A stretch of DNA of 37,768 bases from Oscillochloris sp. (GTDB taxonomy: Bacteria; Chloroflexota; Chloroflexia; Chloroflexales; Chloroflexaceae), in NCBI GenBank assembly GCA_012032775.1, contig JAAUQO010000031.1, positions 1 through 37,768 of the forward strand. The letters are read 5' to 3'. Every line of letters starts with the position of its first letter. Within the stretch, counting starts at the first letter, position 1. The translations under genes and the position numbers were made by a program. The notes beneath the pieces were generated by a model, which was not told the origin of the DNA, did no database searches, and saw nothing but the letters and a program-made list of their open reading frames with translations. Below are positions 24,660 to 32,999 of this stretch, one piece after another.

Positions 24660-25601
24660 TGAAGATCATTGTTCCCGCGCAGATCCGCGCACTGCTCGAA
24701 CCACAGTTGCCCGCCGATATCGCCCCGGTCTGGATCGATCCCGACGGCAACTTCACGGGTGATCCTGCCCCGGCACTGGCCTATTTTCGCTGGTGGACCG
24801 GCCGGCCCGTTCTGGAGAAGGTGCTGGCTGCGGCCGCAGATCTGCGCTGGCTGCACACACCAAGCGCCGGCGTTGATCATCTGTTGATCCCGCCGGTGTT
24901 GGAGCGTGATATTACCCTGACGAATAGCGCCGGTGTCCACGCAATCCCGATCGCCGAGTTTGTGATGGGCTTTGTGCTCAACCATAGTAAGCAGTTGCCG
25001 GCCTATGCCGCAGCGCAGGCGCGGCCGCTGGGATGAGGAGATCCGGCCTCAGGAGTTGTACGAGCGCACCATGCTGATCCTGGGGATCGGCGGGATCGGG
25101 CAGGCGATCGCCGAGCGTGCTGCGGCCTTCGGGATGCGGGTGCTCGGCGTGCGCCGTAATCCGCGCCCGATGCCCGGCGTCGAGCAGGTACTTGGCATGG
25201 ATCGCTGGCGTGAACTGCTTCCCGCCGCCGATTATCTGGTGATCGCCGCGCCGCTCACACCCGAAACGCGCGGTATGGTCGATGCCGCCGCATTGGCGGC
25301 GCTCAAACCCGATGCCTACCTGATCAATATCGCCCGTGGACCACTGGTGGATGCGGCGGCGTTGATCACATGTTTGCGCGCAGGCCGGATCGCCGGCGCA
25401 GCGCTCGACACCTTCGATCAAGAACCGCTGCCGGCCGATCACCCGCTCTGGGGGTTGCCGAATGTGACGATCACGCCCCACACAACCGCCAGTTCGCCAC
25501 GCATGCGCGAGCGCCAGATCGGGCTGTTTGTCGATAATCTGCGCCGCTTCACCGGCGGCGAGCCGTTACTGAATGTCGTGGATAAGGCGGCGGGATATTA
25601 A
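24659..25601 (+). CDS. D-isomer-specific 2-hydroxyacid dehydrogenase, interrupted by a frameshift
   Basis: The first frame covers the N-terminal part (MKIIVPAQI ... [12 protein letters not shown] ... [19 protein letters not shown]) and runs into a stop at 25034-25036. A second frame takes over near 25023 and carries the NAD-binding [18 protein letters not shown], the catalytic Arg (NIARGPLVD), Glu ([12 protein letters not shown]) and His (TPHTTAS). One extra C in the GGCCG near 25023 explains the shift; removing it gives 313 residues, usual for the family. Substrate candidates include glyoxylate, hydroxypyruvate and phosphoglycerate-like acids. glyA follows directly, which would fit a serine/glyoxylate role, but this is only an inference. 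Confidence 0.82.
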
Positions 25602-25615
25602 GTAAGGAGCGGACA

Positions 25616-26869
25616 ATGCTCGATCATTTACGCCTGGTTGACCCGGAAATTGCGCGGGCGATCGAGAGCGAGGCCCAGCGGCAGCGCGATGGCCTGGAAT
25701 TGATCGCCAGTGAGAACTACACCAGCCTGGCTGTGATGGAGGCCCAGGGTTCGGTGTTGACGAATAAGTACGCCGAGGGCTTGCCCGGCAAGCGTTACTA
25801 TGGCGGCTGCGAGTTTGTCGATGTGGTCGAGCAGTTGGCGATCGAACGCGCCAAGGCGCTCTTCGGCGCTGCGGCGGTGAATGTGCAACCCCACAGCGGT
25901 GCTCAGGCCAATATCGCCGTCTACACCGCCTTGCTCCAACCCGGCGATACCATCCTTGGTATGCGCCTCGATCATGGCGGCCATCTGACCCACGGCAGCC
26001 CGGTGAATTTCTCGGGGAAATGGTTCAATATTGCGTTCTATGGCGTCGATATGACCACCGGCTATATCGACTACGACGACCTGGAACGGCAGGCGAAAGC
26101 GGTGCGCCCGAAGTTGATCACCTCCGGCGCGAGTGCGTATCCGCGCATTATCGATTTTGCCCGGATGCGCCGGATCGCCGATGAGGTTGGCGCACTGCTG
26201 ATGGCCGACATCGCCCATATCGCCGGTCTGGTGGCCGGCGACGAACATCCGACGCCGGTCGGCTATGCCCATGTGGTGACGACGACCACGCACAAGACGC
26301 TGCGCGGCCCGCGGGGCGGCTTGATTATGTCTGATGAAGAATTCGCCAAGAAGCTGAATTCAAGTGTGTTCCCCGGCAACCAGGGCGGCCCACTTATGCA
26401 TGTGATCGCCGGCAAAGCGGTTGGGTTTCACGAGGCGCTGCGGCCGGAGTTTAAGCAGTACGCAGCCCAGATCCGCAAGAACGCCCATGCGCTTGCGACG
26501 GGATTGAGTAGCCGCGGCTTGAAGCTGATCTCCGGCGGCACTGAGAATCATCTGATGCTGGCCGATCTGACCGGCTATGGGATCACCGGCGCTCAGGCCC
26601 AGAAGGCGCTTGATGCGGCCGGGATCACCACGAATAAGAACGCCATCCCCGACGATCCGCAACCGCCGATGAGAACAAGCGGCATCCGTATCGGTACGCC
26701 TGCCGTGACGACGCGTGGTATGCGCGAGCCGGAGATGGAACGGATCGCCGGCTGGATTATCGAGGTGTTGGAAGCCCCCAATGATACCGCCCGCCAGGCC
26801 CGCATCGCCGGCGAAGTGCGCGAATTATGCACGAACTTCCCGGTGCCGGCCGATATGGTCAAGGTGTAG
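25616..26869 (+). CDS. glyA: serine hydroxymethyltransferase
   Basis: GlyA converts serine and tetrahydrofolate to glycine and methylene-tetrahydrofolate with pyridoxal phosphate. The 417-residue protein shows [28 protein letters not shown], and the PLP-lysine region [17 protein letters not shown] near residue 225, then GGTENHLML. All blocks are intact. AAGGAG lies 8 bases before the ATG. It is only 14 bases after the dehydrogenase stop and is followed by a strong terminator. Confidence 0.97.
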   Translation: MLDHLRLVDPEIARAIESEAQRQRDGLELIASENYTSLAVMEAQGSVLTNKYAEGLPGKRYYGGCEFVDVVEQLAIERAKALFGAAAVNVQPHSGAQANIAVYTALLQPGDTILGMRLDHGGHLTHGSPVNFSGKWFNIAFYGVDMTTGYIDYDDLERQAKAVRPKLITSGASAYPRIIDFARMRRIADEVGALLMADIAHIAGLVAGDEHPTPVGYAHVVTTTTHKTLRGPRGGLIMSDEEFAKKLNSSVFPGNQGGPLMHVIAGKAVGFHEALRPEFKQYAAQIRKNAHALATGLSSRGLKLISGGTENHLMLADLTGYGITGAQAQKALDAAGITTNKNAIPDDPQPPMRTSGIRIGTPAVTTRGMREPEMERIAGWIIEVLEAPNDTARQARIAGEVRELCTNFPVPADMVKV

Positions 26870-26912
26870 TGTGGCGTTCGCGGCGTTTTGGCGGCAACTC
26901 CGGGTTGAAACA

Positions 26913-26974
26913 ACCCAAAAAACGCAAACCGGGCTGCGATTACACGATCGCAGCCCGGTTTATGCTTGTCTTTT
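26913..26974. terminator. bidirectional intrinsic terminator of glyA and the zinc peptidase gene
   Basis: AAACCGGGCTGCGAT (26926-26940) pairs with ATCGCAGCCCGGTTT (26947-26961) around TACACG. The plus-strand side is followed by a T-rich stretch (TTGTCTTTT), and the minus-strand side by a TTTTTT run, so it serves both convergent genes. Confidence 0.85.
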
Positions 26975-27011
26975 ATGTACGTATCTGCCACTGAATCGTG
27001 AGTTGCTGCGG

Positions 27012-28427
27012 CTACCAGGCTTCCGTGGGCCGTTGGAACAACTGGCCGATCAGGCTTAGTGCGGCGCCGCCGAGGCCGATCGCAAGCAAGGCCAGGCCGG
27101 CAAGGCGTTGGCGGAAGTCGAGTTGGTTGCGCAGGGCCAGGGCGTTGTCGGCACGGAGTTGATCGTTCAGCGCGGTAAACTCGCTCATGGCACTATCGGC
27201 TGCGGCACGGGCCTGTGGGAAGCGGAAGCCTGCCGCCAGATCACCGGCGCTCTCCAGCATTGCGATCGCCCGTAACCCGCGCCCAACCCGGTCCTCATAC
27301 TCGGCCAACACAGCGCTCTGGCGGGTATCTTCAAGTGCGGCGAAGGCCATGCGAGCCTGGCCGATACGCTCGGCGGCGCGCTCATAATCACCGCCAAGCA
27401 GGGCTGTGCGGGCATCCTCGGCCAATCGCTCGGCCCGCAGCCCATCCTGGGCGCGTTGCAGCAGATTCTCGATCGTCGCCAACTCTGCAGATTGGTACAA
27501 CGAAGGATTCTGCTGCGCCACCGCCAATCCGCGCTCCAGATCCGCCTGCGCCTCGGCGTAGCGCCCCTGGCCGATCAGACTCGCCGCCGGGCGCGGATCG
27601 TAGCGTTCCAATACATTGCTGCGATAGCCGCCGGCCAGATAACTCGGCAGCCAGTTTCGCCACTCGGCTTCGAGATCGGCCGGTGAATCGTTGTAGGTGC
27701 GTTCGAGGGCCGAACGGTAGCCGCTGCTGCGGGCCGTGATCTCAAGAAAGCGCTGAAACTCGGCAAACCCGTAGCGCTCGACAAGAAATGCGACGATCGA
27801 GAGCGCCTGTGGGTAGGCCAGGGCCGGATCGCCATAGATTGTGTCGCGGCTATCGAGATCGCTCCAGCGTAACAGCCGATCCTGATCGACCGCCGAGCGT
27901 AAGATGGTGATCTTGCGCTCCAACTCCGGTGCCGGGCGCTCCATATACTGGGCGATGCCTTCGTGGAATCCGGTATTCAGCCGCCCTGCGCTCAGATCCG
28001 ACACCACAATATGCGTCAACTCGTGGCGCACATTGTTGCGAACTTCTTCTTCGCTTTGCTGAAGGGTACGCTCGACGATCACCACCAGTTCGCGTCGGCG
28101 AAAATCGGCGTGTGCCACCACGCCGGGCACATTGCGCGCCGCCGGGTTGATCTGATAGTATTCCTCGCTGTTTGGATACAGGCGCAAGGTGAGTGGTGTT
28201 GCAGTGCGATGGGCGAACGCCAGGGCGATCTCTTCATAAACTGTATCGACAAAGGCGGCATAGCGTTCGGCTTCGGCTTCGCCTCCGGCGTTGTACAGGA
28301 TCGTGAACTGGTCGGTGCGGCGCTCACGCCAATCGACGCTACCTTGTGCATACGCGGCCGGGGCAACAAGCAGCCCCAGCAACAGCGCGATCAGCGCGGC
28401 GAAGCTGCGGTGTGCGACAAAGGACAT
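27012..28427 (-). CDS. secreted gluzincin (HExxH) metallopeptidase with C-terminal membrane anchor
   Basis: 471 residues. A signal peptide (SFAALIALLLGLLVAPAAYAQG, about 7-28) precedes a peptidase domain of the 'peptidase MA-like' type: HELTHIVV (near 139) gives the zinc ligands and catalytic Glu, and GFHEGIAQYME supplies the third ligand 20 residues later. The C-terminal half is helical with repeat-like segments, and a hydrophobic helix near the end (AGLALLAIGLGGAALSLIG) anchors the protein, with the peptidase outside. Its substrate is unknown. The ribosome site before 28427 is weak. It ends at the strong bidirectional terminator. Confidence 0.87.
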   Translation of the reverse strand: MSFVAHRSFAALIALLLGLLVAPAAYAQGSVDWRERRTDQFTILYNAGGEAEAERYAAFVDTVYEEIALAFAHRTATPLTLRLYPNSEEYYQINPAARNVPGVVAHADFRRRELVVIVERTLQQSEEEVRNNVRHELTHIVVSDLSAGRLNTGFHEGIAQYMERPAPELERKITILRSAVDQDRLLRWSDLDSRDTIYGDPALAYPQALSIVAFLVERYGFAEFQRFLEITARSSGYRSALERTYNDSPADLEAEWRNWLPSYLAGGYRSNVLERYDPRPAASLIGQGRYAEAQADLERGLAVAQQNPSLYQSAELATIENLLQRAQDGLRAERLAEDARTALLGGDYERAAERIGQARMAFAALEDTRQSAVLAEYEDRVGRGLRAIAMLESAGDLAAGFRFPQARAAADSAMSEFTALNDQLRADNALALRNQLDFRQRLAGLALLAIGLGGAALSLIGQLFQRPTEAW

Positions 28428-28506
28428 GTGGGATTCCGTGGTAATGACGGTTACGTTGCTCAGAGTCTACCAGATCGAACGGGTGAGAGCCAGAGCAACA
28501 AATCAT

Positions 28507-28534
28507 GCAAAAAGCGAAAGGCAAAGTGCGAAAT
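28507..28534 (+). repeat. heptamer tandem repeat GCRAAAN
   Basis: Four units in register: GCAAAAA, GCGAAAG, GCAAAGT, GCGAAAT. They run up to the stop codon of thpR (28534-28536), between the peptidase and thpR genes. Confidence 0.55.
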
Positions 28535-29082
28535 TACGGCCCCAGATCACGATAGATCGCGCCTTGTGGCGTCAGGGTGCTCTGAATCAGGCGTGGCGGC
28601 GCGGCATCCCAGGCCAGCGGTTGTGGCGGCCTGATCTGCTGCAAGGCGGCAGCGATAGCCGCAAACTGTTCCGGCGGGCTGTGCGGCCGTACCCGCGCAA
28701 TCGTCAGATGGGGTTTGAACGCCTGGCGCTCGGCCTGAAATCCCAGTGCGCCTGTAGCGGCGATCACCTGTTGGCGGCGGGCCTGAAGGACTGCCAGATC
28801 ACCGGCAAGTCCGACCCACAGCACTTGGGGGCGGCGGGGATTGGGGAAGACGCCGAGCCGATCGAGACGCAGCCGGATCGGATCTTGCGGCAAGCGGGCA
28901 AGTGCTTGCCGGAGCGGGGCAACCTGGTTTGCCGGCGTGTCGCCGAGGAATTGTAACGTCAGGTGGATGCCGTCGGCCGCAACGCGGCGCAATGGTAACA
29001 GTGGATCGAAGCGCGACTGAACCGCTGCCAACTCGTCCCGCAGCGGCGGCGGCGGCTCCAGCGCAATAAACAGTCGCAGCAA
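28534..29082 (-). CDS. thpR: RNA 2',3'-cyclic phosphodiesterase
   Basis: A 182-residue 2H phosphoesterase (ThpR/LigT). Both active-site HxTx motifs are seen: HLTLQFLGDT (near 41) and HLTIARVR (near 125), and the N-terminal LRLFIALEPPP is typical. It opens 2',3'-cyclic phosphate ends of RNA, and may act on tRNA halves. It begins 8 bases after the ppk1 stop, so the two are probably one operon. Confidence 0.93.
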   Translation of the reverse strand: MLRLFIALEPPPPLRDELAAVQSRFDPLLPLRRVAADGIHLTLQFLGDTPANQVAPLRQALARLPQDPIRLRLDRLGVFPNPRRPQVLWVGLAGDLAVLQARRQQVIAATGALGFQAERQAFKPHLTIARVRPHSPPEQFAAIAAALQQIRPPQPLAWDAAPPRLIQSTLTPQGAIYRDLGP

Positions 29083-29090
29083 CGGATCGC

Positions 29091-31202
29091 TCAGGGAACT
29101 CGCTCCATCAACAATGGCGCCTGACTATCGAGCGGCTCCGCATCACCGGGATGGATTCGGCGATAGGTGCCGTCGGGCTCCAGCACTCGGGCGCGCAGAT
29201 TATCGTTCAGATAGACATCGAGCAGATTCTCGCGGACATACTGCACCAGATTTGGATCTTCAAGCGGAAACACCTGTTCGACGCGTCGGTCGAGATTGCG
29301 TTCCATCAGGTCGGCGCTGCCGCAATAGACCTGTGGATTTCCGCCGTTGTAAAAATAGTAAATCCGGCTATGCTCCAGGAACGGCCCAACGATACTGCGA
29401 ACGCGAATATTCTCGCTCAGGCCGGGGATACCTGGTCGGAGCGAGCACATGCCGCGCACAATCAGGTCGATCTGCACACCGGCCTGTGAGGCTTCATACA
29501 GGGCGTCGATAATCTTGCGATCGACCAACGCATTCATTTTGAAGATCAGCCGACCATCGCCATAGCGGCGCTGGCGCTCGATCTCGTGAAGAATACAGTT
29601 GCGCAAGCCCTTGCGCAACGTCACCGGCGCAACCAGCAACTTGCGATACTGGCTCTGGCGGCTGTAGGCGGTCAGGAAATTGAACAACTCCGAGACATCG
29701 GCGGTGATGTCGGGGCGGCAGGTGAATAAACCCAGATCGGTATAGATGCGGGCTGTTGTGGCATTATAGTTGCCGGTGCCGAGGTGACAGTAACAGCGGA
29801 TGCCTTCCTGTTCCTGGCGCACCACCAACGCCAACTTTGCATGCACCTTCAGGCCCACCAGGCCATAAACCACATGCACCCCGGCGCTCTCCATTGCCCT
29901 GGCCCAGATAATATTGTTTTCCTCGTCGAAGCGCGCCTTGAGTTCAACCACCGCCGTCACCTGCTTGCCCTGCTCGCGCGCGTGCATCAGGGCGCGGACG
30001 ATCGGCGAATTACTGCCGACGCGGTAGAGCGTCTGCTTGATCGCAAGCACCTGCGGATCGGCGGCGGCAGCCTGAATAAAATCCACCACCGGCGCAAACG
30101 AGTGGTAGGGATGGTGCAACAACACATCGCCCTGGCGGATCGTCTCAAAGATCGAGTGACCGCTATGCAGCACTCCTGGGATAGTCGGGACGTGTGGTGC
30201 ATCCTTCAGATCGGGCCGGTCGAGTTTCAGCAGCGCCATCAGATCGGAAAGGCCAAGCGGCCCGCGCACCTGATAAAGATCATTCGCATCGATCTTCAGA
30301 TTCTTGAGCAAAAGCTGGCTAATCCGTTCTGGCATCGAATGATCGACCGTCAGACGAACCACCTCGCCGAAGCGGCGGAGCCGCACCCCCTGCTCGATCG
30401 TCGAGAGCAGATCGTCGGCCTCATCCTCTTCGATCTCCATATCGGCGTTACGGATCACCCGAAACGGGTAGGCTTCGACTACTTCGATCCCGGGAAAAAG
30501 CGTGGCGAGGTGGGCGGCGATCAGTTGCTCGATCCAGATGAAACAGGATTGACGGCTGGTCGGCATGTCTTCCGGGCCGTCACAAAGATCGCCGGGCAAG
30601 GCGATCAGGCGCGGCAGTACCTCCGGCACTTTGACGCGTGCGAAGAGCGCGCCCTTTTCGCGATCCTGGATCACGACTGCGAGATTCAGACTCAGGTTGG
30701 AGATAAACGGAAACGGGCGGCTACTATCAAAGGCCAGCGGCGTAAGCACCGGGAAGATCTGGCGCTCGAAGTATTCGGCGGCCCAGGCTTTCTGGCGCGG
30801 GTTCAGGTCGCTGTAGCCAAGCAGTTGAATGCCCTGGGCGCGCAGTCGCGGCAGCAAATCATCAAGAAACAGGCTGCGCTCCTGATCGAGCAGGGGCAAG
30901 ATCGCCCGGCGCAGCGCGATCAATTGCTCGCTCGGCGTCAGGCCGTCGGGCGACTGCTTTTGCACGCCGGCGGCGATCTGTTGCTTGATCCCGCTCACCC
31001 GAATCATAAAAAACTCGTCGAAGTTCGCTGCAAAGATCGCCAGGAACTTGACCCGTTCCAGCAATGGTGTCTGTGGGTTGAGCGCTTCTTCGATCACCCG
31101 GCGATTGAATTCGATCCAGCTTAACTCGCGGTTCAAATACTTCGACTCGGGTGCGATTTGTAAGTCAGGGATTTCCGACATGCGCTGCTCTTCGACAGCC
31201 AT
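29091..31202 (-). CDS. ppk1: polyphosphate kinase 1
   Basis: Ppk1 reversibly transfers phosphate from ATP to long-chain polyphosphate. The protein has 703 residues from the ATG at 31202, which has GGAG 8 bases upstream. The domains are in the normal order: N (YLNRELSWIEFNRRVIEEA), head, C1 and C2. The autophosphorylated His is in GLKVHAKLALV (near 436), and the second conserved region has GPFLEHSRIYYFYNGG. The promoter at 31245-31274 shows transcription starts near 31238, so longer starts are excluded. The partner phosphatase gene ppx is not here; thpR follows. Confidence 0.96.
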   Translation of the reverse strand: MAVEEQRMSEIPDLQIAPESKYLNRELSWIEFNRRVIEEALNPQTPLLERVKFLAIFAANFDEFFMIRVSGIKQQIAAGVQKQSPDGLTPSEQLIALRRAILPLLDQERSLFLDDLLPRLRAQGIQLLGYSDLNPRQKAWAAEYFERQIFPVLTPLAFDSSRPFPFISNLSLNLAVVIQDREKGALFARVKVPEVLPRLIALPGDLCDGPEDMPTSRQSCFIWIEQLIAAHLATLFPGIEVVEAYPFRVIRNADMEIEEDEADDLLSTIEQGVRLRRFGEVVRLTVDHSMPERISQLLLKNLKIDANDLYQVRGPLGLSDLMALLKLDRPDLKDAPHVPTIPGVLHSGHSIFETIRQGDVLLHHPYHSFAPVVDFIQAAAADPQVLAIKQTLYRVGSNSPIVRALMHAREQGKQVTAVVELKARFDEENNIIWARAMESAGVHVVYGLVGLKVHAKLALVVRQEQEGIRCYCHLGTGNYNATTARIYTDLGLFTCRPDITADVSELFNFLTAYSRQSQYRKLLVAPVTLRKGLRNCILHEIERQRRYGDGRLIFKMNALVDRKIIDALYEASQAGVQIDLIVRGMCSLRPGIPGLSENIRVRSIVGPFLEHSRIYYFYNGGNPQVYCGSADLMERNLDRRVEQVFPLEDPNLVQYVRENLLDVYLNDNLRARVLEPDGTYRRIHPGDAEPLDSQAPLLMERVP

Positions 31203-31244
31203 CGGTGCTACTCCATCGCTGCACATTTCGACACGGTGTTTTGT

Positions 31245-31274
31245 AGTATACCAGCCCCAGCGCCTGCTTGACAA
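31245..31274 (-). promoter_or_regulatory. promoter of ppk1-thpR
   Basis: On the minus strand TTGTCA (31269-31274), 18 bases and TATACT (31245-31250) preceded by TGG. Transcription near 31238 leaves a 36-nt leader. Confidence 0.7.
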
Positions 31275-31349
31275 GCTATCTTGACATAGTACATATCCAT
31301 CCGGGTCTTGTGCGGCGGCGAAGCCAGCCCCCAACCCCTCCGGAAGCGG

Positions 31350-31378
31350 TTGACACAAGGTTAAAACAATGCTACAGT
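31350..31378 (+). promoter_or_regulatory. consensus promoter of the SelW-like gene
   Basis: TTGACA (31350-31355), 17 bases and TACAGT (31373-31378) with TGC in front. The predicted start overlaps a 14-bp palindrome ACACGA-TT-TCGTGT (31383-31396), which may be an operator or a 5' hairpin. Confidence 0.75.
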
Positions 31379-31414
31379 ATATACACGATTTCGTGTTTGC
31401 AAGGAGGCAAAACC

Positions 31415-31672
31415 ATGCGGATCAGTATCGAATTTTGTGTCAAGTGAAACTACGCCCCGCGAGCCGCCAGTTTGGCGGAGGCATTGATCACGACATTTCG
31501 GCCGTCAGTCGGCCAACCGCACCCGATCGAGGATGTGCGGCTCATCCCGAGTGGTGGTGGGCGCTATGAGGTGATGATCGGTGATGAGTTGGTGTATTCA
31601 AAAGCCGCCACCGGCCAGCATACGACCAACGAGCATGTGCTCGCGTTGGTGCGCGAGCGGCTGGTCGATTAA
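31415..31672 (+). CDS. SelW/Rdx-family selenoprotein with in-frame UGA (CxxU)
   Basis: The ATG at 31415 has AAGGAGG 7 bases upstream and opens MRISIEFCVK, then UGA at 31445-31447, then NYAPRAASLAEALI and on to the TAA at 31670. Read with selenocysteine at codon 11 it is an 85-residue Rdx protein with CVKU-NY, where relatives have CxxC-NY or CxxU-NY. A hairpin CCGCCA-GTT-TGGCGG (31464-31478) sits 16 to 31 bases past the UGA with G as the first loop base, at the position of bacterial SECIS elements. Without recoding, the ribosome site would serve only a 10-residue peptide. It has a consensus promoter. Expected role: thiol redox protein. The selABD genes are not in the window. Confidence 0.8.
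31464..31478 (+). promoter_or_regulatory. candidate bacterial SECIS hairpin
   Basis: CCGCCA and TGGCGG pair around loop GTT. The loop G is 23 bases after the UGA, within the 16-37 base range of bSECIS loops. Confidence 0.5.
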
Positions 31673-31676
31673 GCAG

Positions 31677-31740
31677 GGGCGAAGCCTTCGGCCACCAGTG
31701 TTCCTTGGTTCTATGGCGCATCGGCGGCGCATGCTTCGCC
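31677..31740. repeat. GGGCGAAGCA-family inverted repeat with long loop
   Basis: GGCGAAGC (31678-31685) pairs with GCTTCGCC (31733-31740) across 47 nt. It begins 5 bases after the SelW stop and lies before the convergent PfkB gene. Confidence 0.45.
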
Positions 31741-31768
31741 TTATACGCGGCCAATAGCGTACACCCGT

Positions 31769-32700
31769 TCACAATGGTGTTACCTCCACCTTGGCCAGAA
31801 TGCGCCCGACCATCGCCGGATCGACCCGCCCGCCGCCGATGGTAAGGGCGTCGGCGCTGCCGCAGGCCACACCAAGTGCAAGGGCCTGCGGCAGCGCGAC
31901 ACGGCGTATGATCCCGGCGCACAATCCGGCCAGCAACGAGTCGCCGCTGCCGACGCTGCTGACGATCTGCAACGGCGGTGGTGCGGCATGCCAGCAACCA
32001 CTTGTATCGGCGGCCACTGCGCCTTGCGCTCCCAGGCTTACGGCCGCAAACGCAATCCCGCGCGCCCGCAACGCACAGACTGCGCCCGCGCTTCCGCAAC
32101 CGTTTCAACCGGCATGCCCAATGCTGCGCTCAATTCGCTGCCGTTCACCTTCACTCCAAACGGGCGGGTTGCCAGGGCCGCTTCAAGTGCCGCCGCACTC
32201 GTATCCACGATCACGGGCTTGGCGGCGGCGGCCAGATCCTGCAGAAGTGTGCCGAGCGCAGCGGCTTCGACTCCCGCCGGTAAACTTCCCGCCACCACAC
32301 AAAGCTGTGCTTTATCTGCGGCAGTTTGCACGCTCGCGGCAAATCCCGCCCAGTCGGCGGCGCTCAAGGTCGGCCCGGCCTCGTTCAGCGCCGTGGCGTC
32401 GTCGGCCCTGCGATCGACCAGCAACACACAGGTGCGCGTTTCGCCCGAGCGATGGCGATACCATTGCCCGACGATCTGTTCCGCTGCGGCCAGTTGCGCA
32501 ACCTGATCGCCGGTCGATCCCCCGAGTGGTGCACAGACCAGCGCCGGTATGCTGAGCGTCCGCGCCACGCGGGCGACATTCAGCCCCTTGCCGCCCGCCG
32601 CCACCAATACCTCAGCGGTGCGATGTACCGCGCCGAGTTGCAATCCTTCAAACACCATCGTGCGATCGAGGGCCGGGTTTGGCGTAATAATCACCAGCAT
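31769..32700 (-). CDS. PfkB-family sugar kinase (1-phosphofructokinase-like), interrupted by a frameshift
   Basis: The first frame (from ATG 32700) gives MLVIITPNPALDRTMVFEG, the PfkB signature AAGGKGLNVARVARTL, and substrate residues up to VAEARAQ, then leaves the family and stops at 32038. A second frame takes over near 32075 with ARGIAFAAVSLGAQG and the ATP/catalytic motif VGSGDSLLAGLCAG, ending at 31769. One missing base near 32075 explains it; with it the protein has 310 residues, as in FruK/LacC. Such enzymes phosphorylate fructose-1-phosphate or tagatose-6-phosphate. No fructose transporter is beside it. The gene diverges from phoX. Confidence 0.83.
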
Positions 32701-32739
32701 ATGTTGATCACGTATTCGTACTACAAAGATTCCTTATCC

Positions 32740-32774
32740 CTTAACCATCGCTTAACTGATGAATAACATATTAT
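32740..32774 (+). promoter_or_regulatory. Pho-box promoter of phoX
   Basis: TTAACC (32741-32746) and TTAACT (32752-32757) repeat with 11-bp period, and a TATTAT -10 box (32769-32774) follows exactly 11 bases after, the layout of PhoB-type activated promoters. TGATGAATAA (32757-32766) and TTATTCATCA (32771-32780) form a perfect palindrome over the -10. Confidence 0.6.
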
Positions 32775-32842
32775 TCATCAGACCACTTTAGGATGATTCT
32801 ACCTGCGTCACCTATTACAAATTGTAGGCCATGTTGTGCCAA

Positions 32843-32860
32843 TGTGTGCGGATGCACACA
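32843..32860. repeat. TGTGTGC inverted repeat in the phoX leader
   Basis: TGTGTGC and GCACACA around GGAT, in the 220-nt leader of phoX. Its role is unknown. Confidence 0.3.
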
Positions 32861-32873
32861 AACCGGATGAAGG

Positions 32874-32920
32874 GATGCCTGATTTCTGATGCCTGAGCCG
32901 CGCGACTGCGCAATCAGGCA
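32874..32920 (+). repeat. heptamer GATGCCT repeats with 9-bp inverted repeat
   Basis: GATGCCT, GATTTCT, GATGCCT in 7-base register (32874-32894), then TGCCTGATT (32876-32884) pairs with AATCAGGCA (32912-32920). This is the same TGCCTGA family as at 2622 and 13154. Confidence 0.5.
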
Positions 32921-32999
32921 GCAAGGATCACGCACGAGCCAGTGTGCGCAGGAAGTGGTTTATAGCGCGGTAAGCGCCTAGAACGAGGAAGTTATCATC

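Noticed and set aside
31269..31294. Pho box in the ppk1 promoter
   Set aside because: TGTCAAG repeats there are 13 bases apart, not 11, and the base sequence differs from TTAAC.
31369..31569. Short frame over the SelW start
   Set aside because: It begins within the promoter, has no ribosome site and reads through in the wrong frame; the UGA-containing frame explains the region.
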